Assembly (NCBI GenBank): GCA_963422655.1
Contig: OY730440.1
Location: 1,488,001-1,552,000 of the forward strand
Source: CATQHS01 sp963422655
GTDB lineage: Bacteria; Actinomycetota; Acidimicrobiia; Acidimicrobiales; Aldehydirespiratoraceae
Length of the DNA: 64,000 nt
Direction of reading: 5' to 3'
Part shown: positions 43,765 to 52,696 of the stretch, piece by piece
How the letters are laid out: each line of letters opens with the position of its first letter
How positions within the stretch are numbered: position 1 is the stretch's first letter
Program-made: the position numbers and the translations under genes
The notes under the pieces: model-generated
The model's input: the letters and a program-made list of their open reading frames with translations, nothing else
Told to the model about the DNA's origin: nothing
Databases searched by the model: none

Positions 43765-46626
43765 ATGACCGATCTGCGGCGATACCCGCCCTTCGAGCGA
43801 TGGCACGACTGGACCGAGTTCGATGCCAAGGCCTGGCCCACCAAGGTGGAGAAGCGCTACACCTTGGTGCCCACGTCGTGTTTCAACTGCGAGGCCGGTT
43901 GCGGGCTGCTCGCCTACGTCGATCACCAGACGGGCGAGATCGACAAGATCGAGGGCAACCCCGAGCACCCGGCCAGCCGGGGCCGCAACTGTGCCAAGGG
44001 TCCGGCCACCCTCAACCAGGTGCATGACCCCGAGAGGGTCTTGTACCCGATGAAGCGGTCGGGGGAGCGGGGCCGCGGCGGCTGGGAGCGCATCTCTTGG
44101 GACCGGGCTCTCGACGAGATCGGGGCCCGGCTCCGCGACGCGTTCCAACAGGACCGCCACAACGAGATCATGTATCACGTCGGCCGTCCCGGCGAGGAGG
44201 GCTACACCGACCGGGTGCTGAAGGCCTGGGGGGTAGACGGCCACAACAGCCATACCAACATCTGCTCGTCTGGTGCCCGGCTCGGCTACCAGAGCTGGAT
44301 GGGCCACGACCGCCCGTCGGCCGACTACGCCAACGCCGAGGTCATCTTCTTGATCTCGTCGCATCTCGAATCGGGCCACTACTTCAACCCCCATGCCCAG
44401 CGGATAATGGAGGCCCAGGCCAAGGGTGCCACTGTCATCGTCTGTGATCCCCGTCTGTCCAACACCGGTTCCAAGGCCGATCACTGGCTGCCGACATGGC
44501 CCGGTACGGAGCCGTTCCTGCTGCTGGCCATCGTCGGTGAACTGCTCCGCAACGGCACCTGGGAGCGTGACTTCGTACGCCGCTGGGTGAACTGGGACAC
44601 TTTCCTGGCCGAGGAATACCCGGACCTGCCCCGGCATTGGAACTCGGTGGAGGTGGCGCTCGGGCGTCACTACGCCTCCTACACGCCCGAACGAGCCGAG
44701 CAGGTCTGTGGCATCGCCGCCGACAAGATTCGAGAGATCGCCGAGATCATCGGCCGACACCCCACCCGGTTCGCCTCCCACAACTGGCGAGCAGCCGGCG
44801 CCGGCAACCTGGGGGGCTGGCAGGTGGCCCGCTGCCTTTTCTTCATCGCAGTGATGACGGGATCGGTGGCCACCGTTGGCGGCACCAGCGGCAACGGCTG
44901 GAACAAGTTCAAGCCGGCCCCGCCCTTGGGTGCCCCTCCGATCACCCGGTGGAACGAGCTGGAATGGCCCAGGGAGTACCCGCTGGCTCATCACGAGATG
45001 TCCATTCTGTTGCCCCATTTCCTCAAAGAGGGAAGAGGCAAGCTCGATACCTATTTCAGCCGGGTCTACAACCCGATCTGGACCAACCCCGACGGCTTCA
45101 CCTGGATGGAGGTGTTGCGAGACCCGGCCATGGTCGAGTGCCATGTGGCGCTCACCCCGACTTGGTCCGAGACGGCCTGGTTCGCCGACTATGTCCTGCC
45201 CATGGGCGTCGGTGCCGAACGCCACGACGTGGTCAGCTACGAGACCCACAGCGGCCGCTGGATCGGATTCCGCCAGCCCGTGCTCCGCCGATTCGCCGAG
45301 ATCCGATCTGGATCGGGGAGCACCGAGCCGCTGACCTCAGCCTCCCGTACCCACGAATTCAACCCCGGCGAGGTCTGGGAGGAGAACGAGTTCTGGATCG
45401 ATCTTTCCTGGCGCGTCGATCCCGACGGGTCGCTCGGCATCCGGCGGTGGTTCGAGAGCGAGAAGAACCCGGAGACCCCGATCGGGATCGACGAATACTA
45501 CGCCAAGATGTTCACCGAGTCCGTCCCCGGCTTGGCCGAAGCCGCTGCCGATGTCGGCCAGACCCCGCTGGGATACATGCGCGATCGCGGCGCCTTCGAG
45601 GTCGAGGGGGATCAGTACACCCCGTATGAGCGGACCGTGAATCCGGCCTCGGTGCAAGGCTGCGTCGAGGACGCCGGGGGCGTCTACCGCAAGCCCGGCA
45701 CCCCTGGGACCTGGGACGGCAACCCGGAAACTCTGGCCGGCGTAGAGCTCGAACCTCTCGGCGACGGATCGGTGGCAGTGGAGGTGGGCGGCGAGCTCAA
45801 GGCCGGTTTCCCGACCCCGTCGCGCAAGCTCGAGCTCTTCAGTACCACCCTGGCCGACTGGGGCTGGCGCCAGTACGCCACCCCTACCTGGATCCCCTCC
45901 CACGTGCACTGGGAAGACTTGGACCTGGCCGGTAACGAGCGCATCTTGTTGCCGACGTTTCGGATCCCGACGCTCATTCACACCCGCTCGGCCAACAGCA
46001 AGTGGCTCAGTGAGATCTCGCACCGCCACCCGCTGTGGATCCATCCCGCCGACGCCGAGGCGCTCGGCATCGCTGAGAACGAGCTGGTGCGCATCACCAC
46101 CGGTATCGGCCATTTCGTGATCAGGGCTTGGCGCACCGAAGGGATCCGGCCCGGGGTGGTGGCCGCCTCCCATCACATGGGCCGGTGGCGCCTGGACGAG
46201 GACGAGGCCCGCAACTGGGCGGCGGGCCGGGCCAAGATCGACTCGAACGGTTCGCGCTGGACGCTGCGCCGTACCGACGGCATCGCTGGATGGGAATCCA
46301 GCGATGCCGACACCGAGCGGATCTGGTGGAACGACACCGGCGTGCACCAGAACCTCACTTTCGCGGTGCAGCCCGACCCGGTCTCGGGCATGCACTGCTG
46401 GCACCAGCGGGTACGGGTGACGCCAGCCGAGCCCGGCGACACCTACGGTGACGTGACCGTTGACACCGACAAGTCTCGTCAGGCCTACCTCGATTGGCTG
46501 TCGATGACCCGACCGGCCCCCGGCCCCGGCGGACTGCGCCGGCCCTTATGGTATGCGCGCCCCCTCAAACCCACTGCCCGAGCCTATCTGGTCGACACTT
46601 CGGACGGGTCCGAGGAGCTGCTGTGA
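43765..46626 (+). CDS. Molybdopterin oxidoreductase, catalytic subunit (SoeA-like)
   Basis: A 953-residue DMSO-reductase-family enzyme. The 4Fe-4S site is CFNCEAGCG with a distant cysteine in GRNCAKG. The probable Mo ligand is the cysteine in NICSSGARLGYQ. The C-terminal pterin-binding domain has HPLWIHPADAEALGI. There is no twin-arginine signal, so the enzyme should face the cytoplasm, as does SoeA of sulfite dehydrogenase. Length matches SoeA. Sulfite, thiosulfate or polysulfide substrates are possible; sulfite is an inference from architecture. It follows the iron-sulfur/NrfD fusion. Confidence 0.82.
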   Translation: MTDLRRYPPFERWHDWTEFDAKAWPTKVEKRYTLVPTSCFNCEAGCGLLAYVDHQTGEIDKIEGNPEHPASRGRNCAKGPATLNQVHDPERVLYPMKRSGERGRGGWERISWDRALDEIGARLRDAFQQDRHNEIMYHVGRPGEEGYTDRVLKAWGVDGHNSHTNICSSGARLGYQSWMGHDRPSADYANAEVIFLISSHLESGHYFNPHAQRIMEAQAKGATVIVCDPRLSNTGSKADHWLPTWPGTEPFLLLAIVGELLRNGTWERDFVRRWVNWDTFLAEEYPDLPRHWNSVEVALGRHYASYTPERAEQVCGIAADKIREIAEIIGRHPTRFASHNWRAAGAGNLGGWQVARCLFFIAVMTGSVATVGGTSGNGWNKFKPAPPLGAPPITRWNELEWPREYPLAHHEMSILLPHFLKEGRGKLDTYFSRVYNPIWTNPDGFTWMEVLRDPAMVECHVALTPTWSETAWFADYVLPMGVGAERHDVVSYETHSGRWIGFRQPVLRRFAEIRSGSGSTEPLTSASRTHEFNPGEVWEENEFWIDLSWRVDPDGSLGIRRWFESEKNPETPIGIDEYYAKMFTESVPGLAEAAADVGQTPLGYMRDRGAFEVEGDQYTPYERTVNPASVQGCVEDAGGVYRKPGTPGTWDGNPETLAGVELEPLGDGSVAVEVGGELKAGFPTPSRKLELFSTTLADWGWRQYATPTWIPSHVHWEDLDLAGNERILLPTFRIPTLIHTRSANSKWLSEISHRHPLWIHPADAEALGIAENELVRITTGIGHFVIRAWRTEGIRPGVVAASHHMGRWRLDEDEARNWAAGRAKIDSNGSRWTLRRTDGIAGWESSDADTERIWWNDTGVHQNLTFAVQPDPVSGMHCWHQRVRVTPAEPGDTYGDVTVDTDKSRQAYLDWLSMTRPAPGPGGLRRPLWYARPLKPTARAYLVDTSDGSEELL

Positions 46627-46687
46627 ACTGCCCATCGATCGGCTCGTCACGTCCATCGGCTGCGGTTTGACGAGGTCTGGTAGGGTT

Positions 46688-47095
46688 ATGTCGATGCGTT
46701 TTTGTGTGGTTGGGGCTGGGGCTATTGGTGGTTTGCTCGCGGTTCGGCTTTCGGTGGCGGGTTATGATGTGAGTGTGATCGCTCGTGGTGAGCATTTGGA
46801 TGCTATTGGTCGGGCTGGTTTCAGGCTGGTGGAGATTGATGGTTCTTGGACTGTTGCTTCTGATATTGTTGCTTCTGATGATTTCTCGGTTTTGGGTTCT
46901 CATGATGTAGTGATTTTGGCTCTCAAGGCTCACCAGATCGAAGCTGTGGCCGGTGAGCTGAGCGGGCTGTGCCATCCTGGTACTGTGATCGTGCCGGTGC
47001 AAAATGGTATTCCTTGGTGGTATTTCGAGCGTCATGGTGGCCCTCATGATGGTCACCGTCTCGTCAGCCTTGATCCTGATGGTGTGTTGGCGGCC
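46688..47095 (+). other. G/T-rich, C-depleted segment
   Basis: The first third of the PanE-like gene is strongly biased to G and T on the plus strand. In 46741-46800 I count A 7, C 8, G 25, T 20. Codons end mostly in T or G. The bias ends near 47095, and normal C-rich codon use resumes. It mirrors the segment at 48400-49223. Confidence 0.7.
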
Positions 47096-47677
47096 TCGAT
47101 ACCGGCCGAGCAGGTCGTGGCCTGCATCGCTTACCCGGCTGCGGCCCGTACCGGGCCTGGTGTCGTGACTCATTTCGAGGGTGACCGGTTCCCGGTTGGC
47201 GAGCTCGACGGCTCCCGATCCGAACGGGCCGGCGCGCTGGCGGCTGCTTTTGGCGACGCCGGTTTCAAGTCGCGGGTCCTCACCGATATCCGGGCCCATC
47301 TTTGGGTCAAGGCTTGGGGGAACCTGGCCTTCAACCCGATCAGCGCCCTGACCGGGGCCACGCTGGACCGGATCTGTCGCACTCGGTCCACTAGGGAGCT
47401 GGCAGTGTCGATGATGACCGAAGCCGGCGAGATCGCCGAAGCTCTCGGCGTGCGGATCAGAGTCACCATCGAACAGCGCATCAACGGCGCCGCTGAGGTG
47501 GGCGAGCACAAGACCTCTATGCTCCAAGACATCGAAGCCGGTCGACCCGCCGAGATCGACCCTTTGGTGGGAGCGTTCGTCGAGCTGGGCCGCCTCACCG
47601 GGGTCGCTACCCCGACCATCTCAGCCGTGTATGCGCTGGTGTCGCTCCTTGATGATGCCACGGCCCAGCGTTGGTGA
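46688..47677 (+). CDS. 2-dehydropantoate 2-reductase family protein
   Basis: A 329-residue ApbA/PanE-family NADPH-dependent reductase. The Rossmann loop is VVGAGAIGGLLAVRL. LALKAHQIEAV and VPVQNGIPWWYF follow. The catalytic-region lysine is in HLWVKAWGNLAFNPISALTG. The C-terminal helical domain contains EHKTSMLQDIEAGRPAEID. In bacteria true PanE makes pantoate, but the family has many paralogues in catabolic clusters, so the substrate is open. Codon use changes sharply near 47095. It lies 19 bases before the acyl-CoA synthetase. Confidence 0.82.
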   Translation: MSMRFCVVGAGAIGGLLAVRLSVAGYDVSVIARGEHLDAIGRAGFRLVEIDGSWTVASDIVASDDFSVLGSHDVVILALKAHQIEAVAGELSGLCHPGTVIVPVQNGIPWWYFERHGGPHDGHRLVSLDPDGVLAASIPAEQVVACIAYPAAARTGPGVVTHFEGDRFPVGELDGSRSERAGALAAAFGDAGFKSRVLTDIRAHLWVKAWGNLAFNPISALTGATLDRICRTRSTRELAVSMMTEAGEIAEALGVRIRVTIEQRINGAAEVGEHKTSMLQDIEAGRPAEIDPLVGAFVELGRLTGVATPTISAVYALVSLLDDATAQRW

Positions 47678-47696
47678 CCCTGATCGGGAGGACCGG

Positions 47697-49223
47697 TTGA
47701 ACGATCTCGACACCCTGACAGACATACTCGCAGTCGGAACCGGCGCCGACCCGGCCGTTATCACCACCAAAGGCACGGTCGTCTCCCACAGCGGTCTGCG
47801 AGCCGAGGTGGCCCGACTCGCAGACCGGCTCCGGGCTCTGGGAGCAGAGCCCGGTGACCGTATCGCTATCGTGTTACCCAACGGCCCAGCGATGGCCGTC
47901 GCGTTCTTGGCTGCGGCTGTCGTTGGTGCCGCCGCCCCGCTCAACCCCCGGTACCGCACCGAGGAATTCCGGTTCTACCTCGACGATCTCGGAGCCACGA
48001 TGCTCGTCACAGGCCCCGACGACGCGCCAGGAGCGGCCGAGGCCCGAACCGCGGCCGGGTCCATGCCGGTGACCGTAGCCGCCCTCACCGGTACCGTCGG
48101 AACGCTGGAACTCGACACCGAAACCCCCTCACCGGGCCCAGCTGGGCCCGCCACCCGACGAACTCCCGACGACGTAGCCTTGGTGCTGCACACGTCGGGA
48201 ACCACGTCACGACCCAAGATCGTGCCCATCAGCAACCGTAACCTGGCCCGCTCCGCGGTCAACATCGCCGAGTCGCTGGCACTCACCACCCGAGACCGGT
48301 CCCTGAACGTCATGCCGCTATTCCACATCCACGGGCTGCTAGCCGGGCTGCTAGCCCCCCTGTCAGCCGGCGGATCAGTAATATGCACCGAAGGCTTCAA
48401 CGCGTTCGGGTTCTTCTCGTGGCTCGAAACCCTCCAACCCACCTACTACACAGCCGTACCCACCATGCACCAGATGGTACTGTCTCGCTCAGCCCGTCAC
48501 CAAACCACAGCCCGCGACTGCGGTCTCCGCTTCGTCCGCTCCTCATCAGCGCCGCTACCCACCTCAGTCCTGGAAGAACTGAACAAGCTCTTCGAAATAC
48601 CCGTGATCGAAGCCTACGGTATGACCGAAGCCACCCACCAGATATGCACCAACCCGCTACCACCCGCCCCCACCAAAACACGCTCCGTAGGCACCCCCAC
48701 CGGCATAGAACTAGCCATACTCAACGACCAAAACCAGCCCCTACCACCAAACCAACGAGGCGAAGTATCCATCAAAGGCACAACCGTCATCAACAACTAC
48801 GAAAACAACCCCAAAGCCAACCAGGCCGCCTTCACCGCCGGATGGTTCCGCACCGGCGACGAAGGCTACCTCGACACCGACGGCTACCTGTATCTCACCG
48901 GCCGGCTCAAAGAAATCATCAACCGAGGCGGCGAAAAAATCTCACCATCAGAAATTGACGAAGCCCTACTAAACCACGAAGTAATAACCCAAGCCGTGAC
49001 CTTCGCCACCCCCCACCCCAAACTAGGCGAAGACATAGCCGCAGCCGTCGTCACTACCCCTAACGCCGCTGTAACCGAACAACAACTACGCCACTACCTG
49101 ACAAAATCACTAGCAGCCTACAAAATCCCCCACCAAATACTATTCCTCAAAGAAATACCCAAAGGCCCAACCGGCAAACCCCAACGCAACAAACTAGCCA
49201 AACAACTAGGCCTCACAAACTAG
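47697..49223 (+). CDS. Acyl-CoA synthetase, oxalate-CoA ligase-like
   Basis: A 508-residue AMP-forming enzyme. The P-loop is LHTSGTTSRPK, and later motifs are YGMTEATHQI, GWFRTGDEGYLD and GRLKEIINRGGEKISP, with the acyl-adenylate lysine in PTGKPQRNKL. The segment RSSSAPLPTSVLEELNKLF plus TEATHQICTNPLPP resembles oxalyl-CoA synthetase (Pcs60/AAE3). The TTG at 47697 is preceded by GGGAGG at good distance and gives the family-like N-terminus; no ATG or GTG fits as well. The last 800 bases are A/C-rich and G-poor. Confidence 0.82.
   Translation: MNDLDTLTDILAVGTGADPAVITTKGTVVSHSGLRAEVARLADRLRALGAEPGDRIAIVLPNGPAMAVAFLAAAVVGAAAPLNPRYRTEEFRFYLDDLGATMLVTGPDDAPGAAEARTAAGSMPVTVAALTGTVGTLELDTETPSPGPAGPATRRTPDDVALVLHTSGTTSRPKIVPISNRNLARSAVNIAESLALTTRDRSLNVMPLFHIHGLLAGLLAPLSAGGSVICTEGFNAFGFFSWLETLQPTYYTAVPTMHQMVLSRSARHQTTARDCGLRFVRSSSAPLPTSVLEELNKLFEIPVIEAYGMTEATHQICTNPLPPAPTKTRSVGTPTGIELAILNDQNQPLPPNQRGEVSIKGTTVINNYENNPKANQAAFTAGWFRTGDEGYLDTDGYLYLTGRLKEIINRGGEKISPSEIDEALLNHEVITQAVTFATPHPKLGEDIAAAVVTTPNAAVTEQQLRHYLTKSLAAYKIPHQILFLKEIPKGPTGKPQRNKLAKQLGLTN
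48400..49223 (+). other. A/C-rich, G-depleted segment
   Basis: The last part of the acyl-CoA synthetase gene is strongly biased to A and C on the plus strand. In 48781-48840 I count A 21, C 26, G 8, T 5. Codons end in A or C. The bias stops at the stop codon. It is the mirror image of 46688-47095. Confidence 0.7.
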
Positions 49224-49269
49224 TCGGTAGGGTCGGCGCTGCTGGCCGAGCCGAAGACCGCTCAGCCTG

Positions 49270-49289
49270 GTTGTATATATTGTACGAAC
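49270..49289. promoter_or_regulatory. Imperfect inverted repeat before the hydrolase/hydantoinase operon
   Basis: GTTGTA and TACGAAC form an imperfect inverted repeat (one inserted base) inside an A+T-rich patch TTGTATATATTGTA. The patch is 40 bases before the GTG start of the hydrolase gene and could contain the -10 box and an operator. Tentative. Confidence 0.3.
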
Positions 49290-49329
49290 GATGGGTCGGC
49301 TCAGAACCGAACCAGCTGAGGAGAGCGCC

Positions 49330-50292
49330 GTGAACGAGACCGAGGTCACCTTCTTCAGCGAGGGAGTCCGGCTGAGCGGGCTGCTCCGCTCACCGGACGA
49401 GCCGGCCGGTACGGCTGCTCCGGCCATCGTGCAGGGCCCGGGCTGGCTCGGGCTGAAAGACGCCAAGCTGTACCTGCCCTATCACCAAGCCCTGACCTCC
49501 GCCGGTTACCACGTACTGATCTTCGACTACCGCGGCTTCGGCGCCAGCGGCGGTGACCGGGGAATGCTCCTGCCCCAACACCAGCTCGAAGATCTGATCA
49601 ACGCCGTGACTTATCTCCAGACCCGGCCCGACGTCGACTCCGACAACATCGGCGCCTTCGGCAGCGGCGGAACCGGCGGAGGCAACGCCGTGCTGCTGGC
49701 CGCCGCCGACCGCCGGGTCGGGGTGGCTGTTTCCCAGGTGCCGGTGGCCGACGGCGAAGACTGGCTCCACCGGATGCGGCGCGAGTACGAATGGCACGAG
49801 TTCCTCGACCGGCTCGAAGTCGACCGCCGGCGCCGGGTACTGACCGGAGAGGGAGAGATGGTGCACCCCCGGGAGGAGATCATGGTCCCCACCCCCGAGC
49901 GGCGGGCCACCAACGTCAAATCCGATGTGGACGACCGGATCGGGTCGGCGGTGCCGTTGCGGTGTGCGGAAGCGATCATGGCCTACAAACCAATCGACGT
50001 GGTACACAAAGTGGCGCCCAGCGCGCTGATGATCATCGGCGTCGCCGACGACGCGGTGACGCCCACCGATCACGCCGAGAAGCTCTATGAGCAGGCCCGG
50101 CCGCCCAAGAAGCTCATCATGCAGCGCCACACCACCCACTACGCCGCCTACAAACAGTACGGCAATGCCGTAATCCCCCAAATCGTCGACTGGTACCGGA
50201 CCCACTTCGACGGCGGCGCCGTGCATACCCACACCAGCGGGGCGGCGGCGCCACCCGACCTGTTGGTGAAGGGGCCCACCGATGCCGGCTAG
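49330..50292 (+). CDS. Alpha/beta-hydrolase fold protein with atypical nucleophile elbow
   Basis: A 320-residue alpha/beta hydrolase. The oxyanion region is VQGPGWLG. The conserved HVLIFDYRGFGASGG follows. The elbow, usually GxSxGG, reads FGSGGTGGGNA (Ser112, Thr115), so the nucleophile is uncertain. The acid is in IIGVADDAVTP, and the base is the His in QRHTTHYAAY. GTG at 49330 was chosen, with GAGGAGA six bases upstream; the ATG at 49291 is too close to the promoter-like patch. It overlaps the hydantoinase gene by 11 bases. Confidence 0.75.
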   Translation: MNETEVTFFSEGVRLSGLLRSPDEPAGTAAPAIVQGPGWLGLKDAKLYLPYHQALTSAGYHVLIFDYRGFGASGGDRGMLLPQHQLEDLINAVTYLQTRPDVDSDNIGAFGSGGTGGGNAVLLAAADRRVGVAVSQVPVADGEDWLHRMRREYEWHEFLDRLEVDRRRRVLTGEGEMVHPREEIMVPTPERRATNVKSDVDDRIGSAVPLRCAEAIMAYKPIDVVHKVAPSALMIIGVADDAVTPTDHAEKLYEQARPPKKLIMQRHTTHYAAYKQYGNAVIPQIVDWYRTHFDGGAVHTHTSGAAAPPDLLVKGPTDAG

Positions 50293-51676
50293 CTCGCCGC
50301 CGGTCGACCGGGTGATCACCAACGGCACCGTGATCACCGGAGCCGGGGCCAGCAACGCCGACGTGTTGATCGCGGGGGAAAAGATCGCAGCCGTCGCCTC
50401 CCCCGGCGCCATAGCGCTACCCGAGGCCGTCGAACGCGTCGACGCCACCGACAAGTGGGTGCTGCCGGGGATGGTGGATGTGCACGTCCATCTGAGAGAG
50501 CCCGGCTATGTCCACAAAGAGGACATCAGCACCTGCACCCAAGCCGCCGCCGCCGGCGGCGTAACCACCGTGTTCGGCATGCCCAACCTCGACCCGGTCA
50601 CCAAGACCCGCCAGATCCTCGACGAGCTGTTCGACCTCTACGACGCCAAGAGCCTCGTCGACTGGAACCACAACCCGGTGCCCAGCGAGCTGCACGAGGT
50701 GCAGCCCATGGCCGACGCCGGGGTGGCGGCCTACAAGATCTACATGGTGGTGGACACCGGGCGCGACTACCCGCACCCGAGCGGGACCGGGATCCACGAC
50801 CATGGCCACTTGCTGCGTATGTTCGAAGCCATCGGCCCCACCGGGCGGCCCTTCATGGTCCATCCCCACGACCAAGCCATCATGGACACGATCGAGCAGT
50901 CTCATTGGGACCGAGGCGACCGTAGCCCGGCCGCCTACGCCCGCACCCTGGCCAGCCACAACGGCCTGATCTGGGATACCGCTATCGCCGTGCTGTTGCA
51001 GATGGCCGAGGCCACCGGCACCAAGCTGCACATCGTCCACATGCAGACGGCGGGGTCGATAGAGATGGTCCGCCGGGCCCGGGAACGGGGCGTGAACGTG
51101 AGCTGCGAGGTCAACCACTGGGCCCTGTTCCTTTCTCGCTGGAGCGACATCGAGCGGCTCGGCCCCTACGCCCTGTCGTACTGGGTTCCCGACCACCACC
51201 GCGAGGCTGTGTGGGAGGCCCTCAACGACGGCACCATCAACATGTTGTCGTCGGATCACGCCCCCCACACCCGCCAAGAGAAGGAGGTCGGTTGGGAGGA
51301 CTGCTGGGCCTGCCACACCGGCACCCCCGGCATCCAGGAGCAATACCCGTTGCTGCTCGACTGCGCCATGAACGGCATGATCTCTCTTCCCCGAGTGGCC
51401 GAGGTGGTGGCCGAGGAGCCGGCCCGGGAGTTCGAGCTGGCCGCCAAGGGCTTCATCCGGCCCGGTTTCGACGCCGACATGGTGATCTTCGACCCAACCG
51501 ACCAGACCCGACACTCGGCCGACACCGTGCTCTCCAAGTGCGGCTGGACCTGCTACGACGGCCGGGTCACCAAGGGCCGGATCCACCGCACCATGGTGCG
51601 GGGACGTGACGTGTACGTGGATCGGACCGTGGTCGGGACGCCGGGATGGGGCCGGCTGGTCCGGCCGGCCCGGTGA
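50282..51676 (+). CDS. Hydantoinase / dihydroorotase-family cyclic amidohydrolase
   Basis: A 464-residue amidohydrolase of the dihydropyrimidinase/dihydroorotase/allantoinase group. Metal ligands: GMVDVHVHLREPG, the carboxylated lysine in AAYKIYMVV (about residue 155), MVHPHD, HIVHMQT and the Asp in SSDHAPH. These enzymes hydrolyse cyclic amides such as hydantoins, dihydropyrimidines or allantoin. The exact ring is not clear. It lies in an apparent operon with an alpha/beta hydrolase, an LLM enzyme and a CoxG-like gene. Confidence 0.88.
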   Translation: MPASSPPVDRVITNGTVITGAGASNADVLIAGEKIAAVASPGAIALPEAVERVDATDKWVLPGMVDVHVHLREPGYVHKEDISTCTQAAAAGGVTTVFGMPNLDPVTKTRQILDELFDLYDAKSLVDWNHNPVPSELHEVQPMADAGVAAYKIYMVVDTGRDYPHPSGTGIHDHGHLLRMFEAIGPTGRPFMVHPHDQAIMDTIEQSHWDRGDRSPAAYARTLASHNGLIWDTAIAVLLQMAEATGTKLHIVHMQTAGSIEMVRRARERGVNVSCEVNHWALFLSRWSDIERLGPYALSYWVPDHHREAVWEALNDGTINMLSSDHAPHTRQEKEVGWEDCWACHTGTPGIQEQYPLLLDCAMNGMISLPRVAEVVAEEPAREFELAAKGFIRPGFDADMVIFDPTDQTRHSADTVLSKCGWTCYDGRVTKGRIHRTMVRGRDVYVDRTVVGTPGWGRLVRPAR

Positions 51677-51692
51677 AGCGGAGGTAACCGCG

Positions 51693-52676
51693 ATGACCAT
51701 GAAATTCGGATTGCTGATGCCCCACTTCGGAGCTCATGGCAGCCGACGGGCCCTACTGGACGGGGCGGTGCTGGCCGAGAGCTTCGGTTTCGACTCCCTG
51801 TGGGTGCGGGACCATTTGGTGTTCGAGCCGCATTCCGAGATGGAGGCGACCGACATAACCTTCTATGAAGCGCTCACCACCCTCACCGCTATCGGCGTCG
51901 TCACCGACAGCATCGGATTGGGCACCGGCTCGCTCATTCCCTTCCGTCACCCGGTTCACACCGCCATCAGCGTGGGCACTCTGTGCGCCTTGGTCGGTGA
52001 TCGGGTCACCCTGGGGTTCGGGGCCGGAACCTTCGATCACGAGTTCGACGTGATCGACATGGGCGGCGTCGACCGGGTCGAGCTGGTTCGCTCCAATGCC
52101 GAGATCCTGCGCCGCCTGCTCAGCACCGACGGCGTGACTCACTGTGACGACGTCTACTCGTTCGAGAACATCTCGATCGAGCCCAAGCCCGGCGCTCCGG
52201 TGCCGTTTTGGTACTGCGGGGCCACTCCCCGGTCGGCCCGGCTGGCGGCGGAGTACGCCGATGGCTGGATGCCGGGCCGGACCACGCTGCTCACCATCGC
52301 CGAGCGGGTCCACACCATGCGGGAGCTGACGACTCGAAACGGGCGGCCCATGCCCACCGTCGCCGTCATCCCTCCCACTTCGATAGCACCCACCCGCGAG
52401 CTGGCCCGGGCCGGGGTGAACCTCGACGGCTTGCTGGCCTGGGCCGCCAAGCGGGGCAAGTGGTGGGCCAAGCCTCCTTCCGGCCGGTTCGAGACAGCAG
52501 AGGACATCGAAGGCTCGCTCATCGCCGGGACCCCCGATGAAGTGGTGGAGCAGGTGCAGCGCTTCGCTTCGGTGGGCGTGGAGCATCTGGTGTTCGACCT
52601 GCGGATGAACTTCGACCGATGGTTCGCTTCGGTGGAGTTGCTGGGCCGCGAGGTGCTGCCGGCGCTGCGGGGCTGA
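51693..52676 (+). CDS. LLM-class flavin- or F420-dependent oxidoreductase
   Basis: A 327-residue luciferase-like barrel. Key segments are FGFDSLWVRDHLVFEP, IGLGTGSLIPFRHPVHTA, RVTLGFGAGTFDHEF and PVPFWYCGATPRSARLAAEYADGW (given in part). It differs clearly from the LLM enzyme at 32552 and has an insertion with WWAKPPSGRF. It probably hydroxylates or opens a ring in the pathway of its neighbours. GGAGG lies nine bases before the ATG at 51693. It starts 16 bases after the hydantoinase. Confidence 0.83.
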   Translation: MTMKFGLLMPHFGAHGSRRALLDGAVLAESFGFDSLWVRDHLVFEPHSEMEATDITFYEALTTLTAIGVVTDSIGLGTGSLIPFRHPVHTAISVGTLCALVGDRVTLGFGAGTFDHEFDVIDMGGVDRVELVRSNAEILRRLLSTDGVTHCDDVYSFENISIEPKPGAPVPFWYCGATPRSARLAAEYADGWMPGRTTLLTIAERVHTMRELTTRNGRPMPTVAVIPPTSIAPTRELARAGVNLDGLLAWAAKRGKWWAKPPSGRFETAEDIEGSLIAGTPDEVVEQVQRFASVGVEHLVFDLRMNFDRWFASVELLGREVLPALRG

Positions 52677-52696
52677 ATGAGCTGAGAGGAGTCCGG

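Noticed and set aside
43711..45249. 512-residue open frame on the minus strand
   Set aside because: It lies fully inside the Mo enzyme gene, whose protein matches a known family; antisense frames are expected in G+C-rich DNA.
46565..47527. 320-residue antisense frame over the PanE-like gene
   Set aside because: It is a by-product of the G/T-rich codon bias on the plus strand; the Thr/Asn/His-rich product has no domain.
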